From contig JBILMS010000020.1 in the NCBI GenBank assembly GCA_044375415.1, forward strand, positions 1 to 48,872: DNA of 48,872 nucleotides, given 5' to 3'. Shown here one piece after another: positions 46,773-48,872 of this stretch. The notes below the pieces were generated by a model. The model made no database searches and was not told the DNA's origin. It saw only the letters and a list, made by a program, of their open reading frames with translations. This DNA is from JAWXBG01 sp044375415 (lineage in GTDB: Bacteria > Bacteroidota > Bacteroidia > Flavobacteriales_D > Sanyastnellaceae). How positions within the stretch are numbered: position 1 is the stretch's first letter; each line of letters starts with the position of its first letter. A program made the translations under genes and the position numbers.

Positions 46773-48872
46773 ATGTCTACTTTTTATGTAAACGCGAGGA
46801 ATCACTTTTTTCGTGGTGCCCGCCTTTTTGCGTTTGCTGTTTTGTTCCTTGTGACGGCAGCAACAAACGCACAGGTTACCGTTAGCGGTGCCGTGGTTGG
46901 TAATGGTCCGTATACCTCATTGAATGCAGCCTTTACTGCGATCAACGGCGGTGTGCAGACGGGAGCCACTATCTCTGTTGTGTTATCCGGCAATACCTCT
47001 GAGGCTGCTAGCGCTCAGCTCAACGCCGGCGCATGGACTTCATTGTCTGTGACTGCTACTGTTCCAGTGGTTGTTTCAGGAACAATTACCGGTGCAATTA
47101 TTCGTTTGAATGGTGCCGACAATGTGACTGTCGATGGTCGAATTGGCGGTGTTGGAAACAACATCACTGTATCTAACAATGCCACAGTTACTGCAACCGC
47201 AGCTATCTGGCTGAGCAGTGTTGGTGTAGGCGCAGGTGCCACCAACAACATCATCCGCAACTTAAATCTGAATTGTGGTGCAGATCCTCAGACGACGACT
47301 GTCTCTACTTTCGGGATCTGTGTAAGTGGTACAGCTGTCAGTACCTCGAGCGCTGGTGATGACAATGATAACAACCAGTTCTTATTTAACGTTATTACTA
47401 AGGCTCGTTACGGTATCAATCTTCGTGGTGCCACAGGAAACTTGAATACAAACAACGTTATTGCCGACAATATAATTGGATCGACAGCTTTTGATATCAA
47501 TCGTATCGGTAAGGTGGGTGTATTTATCCAATTCCAGGATGTGTGTACCATTACACGAAATACAGTTCGAAACATTGGTATCCGTGCATTGGCAGCAGAA
47601 ACTGCTAGCGGTGCAGACCGTGTTGGTATCGGATTAGGTGGCGAATCTTGGTCATCTACTCCTTCGAATAACACCAATACTAATATCACATGCACTCGCA
47701 ATAACATCACAAACATTATTGAAGAGAAAACATTCTCTGCTGTTGGAATTGCAGTAAGCACTACCAACGGTGGAAATCCAACAAACAACATCGTTGCGAA
47801 TAACTGTATTTCCAATGTACGCAGTAATGGCACCGCGGGTGACTGTACTGCGGGTATCGGTATTTCCGGAGGTAATGGCGACTTCGTTGTGTATAATTCT
47901 GTAACTGTACTTGGCGATCTCGATCCGGGAACTGCTGCAACAACCACACAGACATCTGCTTGTTTGAAAATAGCCGGAACACCCTTGAATCTTACTGTTA
48001 GAAACAATGCACTCTATATGGATGCAACCTCTAACACAGGTACGTTGAACCACGTTTGTATTCAAGTTAACTCAGCGACCCAAGCTTTTGGAACAGGTGC
48101 CTTGAACAACAATGACTATTTCATCCCTGCATTGAACACTCAAGCAAGAACAGGTGCTATTGGAACTACATCATTGGCAACCACCTTTTTCGCGACCCTA
48201 GCTAACTGGCAGGCTGCTATAACTCCTGCACAGGATGCGGCTTCCGTTGCCTTAGATCCAAATTTTGTAAATCCATCGAGCGATCTTCACAACAATGGAT
48301 TGGCGTTTAACTTGGATGCACTTGCTGCTCCGATTGCCCTTGTAACCGACGATTTCGATGGTCAATTGCGCAACGTGGGTACTCCTGATATTGGTTGCGA
48401 TGAATTTGCATCACCTCCTTGTGCTGTTGCTGATGGTGGCACTGCATCTGCATTAAATCCTAACGTTTGTCAGAATACAGGAACCACCATAAGCGCTACC
48501 GGAACTTCCTTCGGCAGTGGAACAAGTTTCCAGTGGTTGGTAAGCTCAACCAGTGGTTCGGGTTATGTTCCCGTTTCAGGAGGTACAGGAGCTACTACAG
48601 CTTCCTATAACACAGGTAACTTGAGTATGCCGGGTATTTATTACTACGTGTTAGAAACAACATGTTCAACCGGCCCTTCAACCGATTTATCAAACGAAGT
48701 GACGGTAACTGTATTCGCAAATGCTGCAAGTATTAGCGCAACAGATGCTGAAATTTGTGCCGGTGAAAGTGTGACTTTAACTGAAAACGGCGGTAACGGC
48801 GCTTCTTGGTTCTGGTCTACTCTTGAGGGAACTCAATCGATCATTGTTAGTCCACTCATTACTACCACATAC
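46773..48872 (+). CDS. Large secreted surface adhesin, partial at window end
   Basis: An open frame from ATG 46773 to the last base, 700 codons without a stop, so at least 700 residues. A signal peptide (hydrophobic about 17-33, ending NAQ) is followed by a long repeated beta-helix-like region (about 35-535). It is rich in Asn/Thr/Gly and has recurrent NNI and NxI turns (NVTVDGRIGG, CTITRNTVRNIG, NNITNIIEE, NNIVANNCISNV); it ends with the DIGCDEF segment typical of such adhesins. Two Ig-like modules begin at about 550 (QNTGTTISATGTSFGSG, EICAGESVTL). The C-terminal sorting signal is beyond the window. Expected to be exported by T9SS. Several ORFs on the minus strand here are antisense shadows. 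Confidence 0.9.
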   Translation, partial: MSTFYVNARNHFFRGARLFAFAVLFLVTAATNAQVTVSGAVVGNGPYTSLNAAFTAINGGVQTGATISVVLSGNTSEAASAQLNAGAWTSLSVTATVPVVVSGTITGAIIRLNGADNVTVDGRIGGVGNNITVSNNATVTATAAIWLSSVGVGAGATNNIIRNLNLNCGADPQTTTVSTFGICVSGTAVSTSSAGDDNDNNQFLFNVITKARYGINLRGATGNLNTNNVIADNIIGSTAFDINRIGKVGVFIQFQDVCTITRNTVRNIGIRALAAETASGADRVGIGLGGESWSSTPSNNTNTNITCTRNNITNIIEEKTFSAVGIAVSTTNGGNPTNNIVANNCISNVRSNGTAGDCTAGIGISGGNGDFVVYNSVTVLGDLDPGTAATTTQTSACLKIAGTPLNLTVRNNALYMDATSNTGTLNHVCIQVNSATQAFGTGALNNNDYFIPALNTQARTGAIGTTSLATTFFATLANWQAAITPAQDAASVALDPNFVNPSSDLHNNGLAFNLDALAAPIALVTDDFDGQLRNVGTPDIGCDEFASPPCAVADGGTASALNPNVCQNTGTTISATGTSFGSGTSFQWLVSSTSGSGYVPVSGGTGATTASYNTGNLSMPGIYYYVLETTCSTGPSTDLSNEVTVTVFANAASISATDAEICAGESVTLTENGGNGASWFWSTLEGTQSIIVSPLITTTY

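Noticed and set aside
46571..46885. 104-codon plus-strand ORF before the adhesin
   Set aside because: It lies in the AT-rich divergent promoter region and overlaps the adhesin signal peptide in another frame; no motif.
47408..48065. Long ORFs on the minus strand opposite the adhesin (199, 137 and 73 codons)
   Set aside because: They are antisense shadows of the 46773 frame, which has a signal peptide, repeats and domain motifs. The shadow proteins have no motif.
1..48872. tRNA, rRNA or riboswitch genes
   Set aside because: I looked through the gaps for cloverleaf-like arms, T-loop and anticodon patterns and for known riboswitch cores and found none that I could support by eye; a covariance-model scan would be needed to exclude them.

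Overview
The window looks like chromosomal DNA of a Bacteroidota bacterium, most likely of the class Flavobacteriia. The evidence is a type IX secretion (T9SS) type-B C-terminal domain, CarboxypepD_reg proteins, the short Bacteroidota-type RpoD, several TAnnTTTG promoter boxes, almost no Shine-Dalgarno sequences, and several TTG starts. I cannot place it below class with confidence. Gene content is mostly housekeeping and ordinary accessory metabolism. I see no prophage, insertion sequence, CRISPR array, rRNA or tRNA.

Layout. 1-520: repeat-rich intergenic DNA (family A). 521-2595: a secreted protein of unknown function and a secreted esterase, convergent, with another A copy between them. 2667-5921: katG and oxyR, divergent, a peroxide-defence pair. 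5953-9463: rpsO, pnp and the primary sigma factor, all on the minus strand. 9464-10245: a repeat-dense gap with heptad tracts and family B elements. 10246-16168: accD, a lipoprotein, a T9SS surface protein, an acyltransferase and a CarboxypepD_reg protein. 16251-21586: a lipoprotein, a TauE-type exporter, meaB, a small unknown, a SET-domain protein, a nucleoside phosphorylase and a SirB1-type protein. 21587-22613: a 1-kb convergent gap with more B elements and a very strong hairpin. 22614-25287: a four-gene operon (DUF547, rhodanese, TIGR04282 glycosyltransferase, PNP-type phosphorylase) that resembles the accessory part of arsenosugar biosynthesis. 25505-28784: a CarboxypepD_reg protein and a large zinc metalloprotease. 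28969-30730: ECF sigma factor, membrane protein and periplasmic protein, probably one signalling unit. 30735-34254: an overlapping operon of a 2OG-Fe(II)-type oxygenase, a DUF7009-like protein, moaA and moeA, preceded by two exact-period 125-bp structured repeats. 34564-42340: an Ig-like secreted protein, prolyl oligopeptidase, a coiled-coil protein, a giant TraB/GumN protein and a ZIP transporter. 42577-45481: homogentisate dioxygenase, 4-hydroxyphenylpyruvate dioxygenase and a QueD/PTPS-like enzyme (tyrosine catabolism with a possible pterin link). 45487-46503: a DsbA-family protein. 46773-end: a large surface adhesin that runs off the window.

The points most worth a second look are these. 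The phosphorylase in the arsenosugar-like operon carries Asp where guanine/hypoxanthine-specific PNPs have Asn, which predicts 6-aminopurine substrates. The oxygenase-DUF7009-Moco operon follows a 125-bp double-hairpin tandem repeat. Three different intergenic repeat families are present, one of them made of heptad tracts with an exact 7-bp period.
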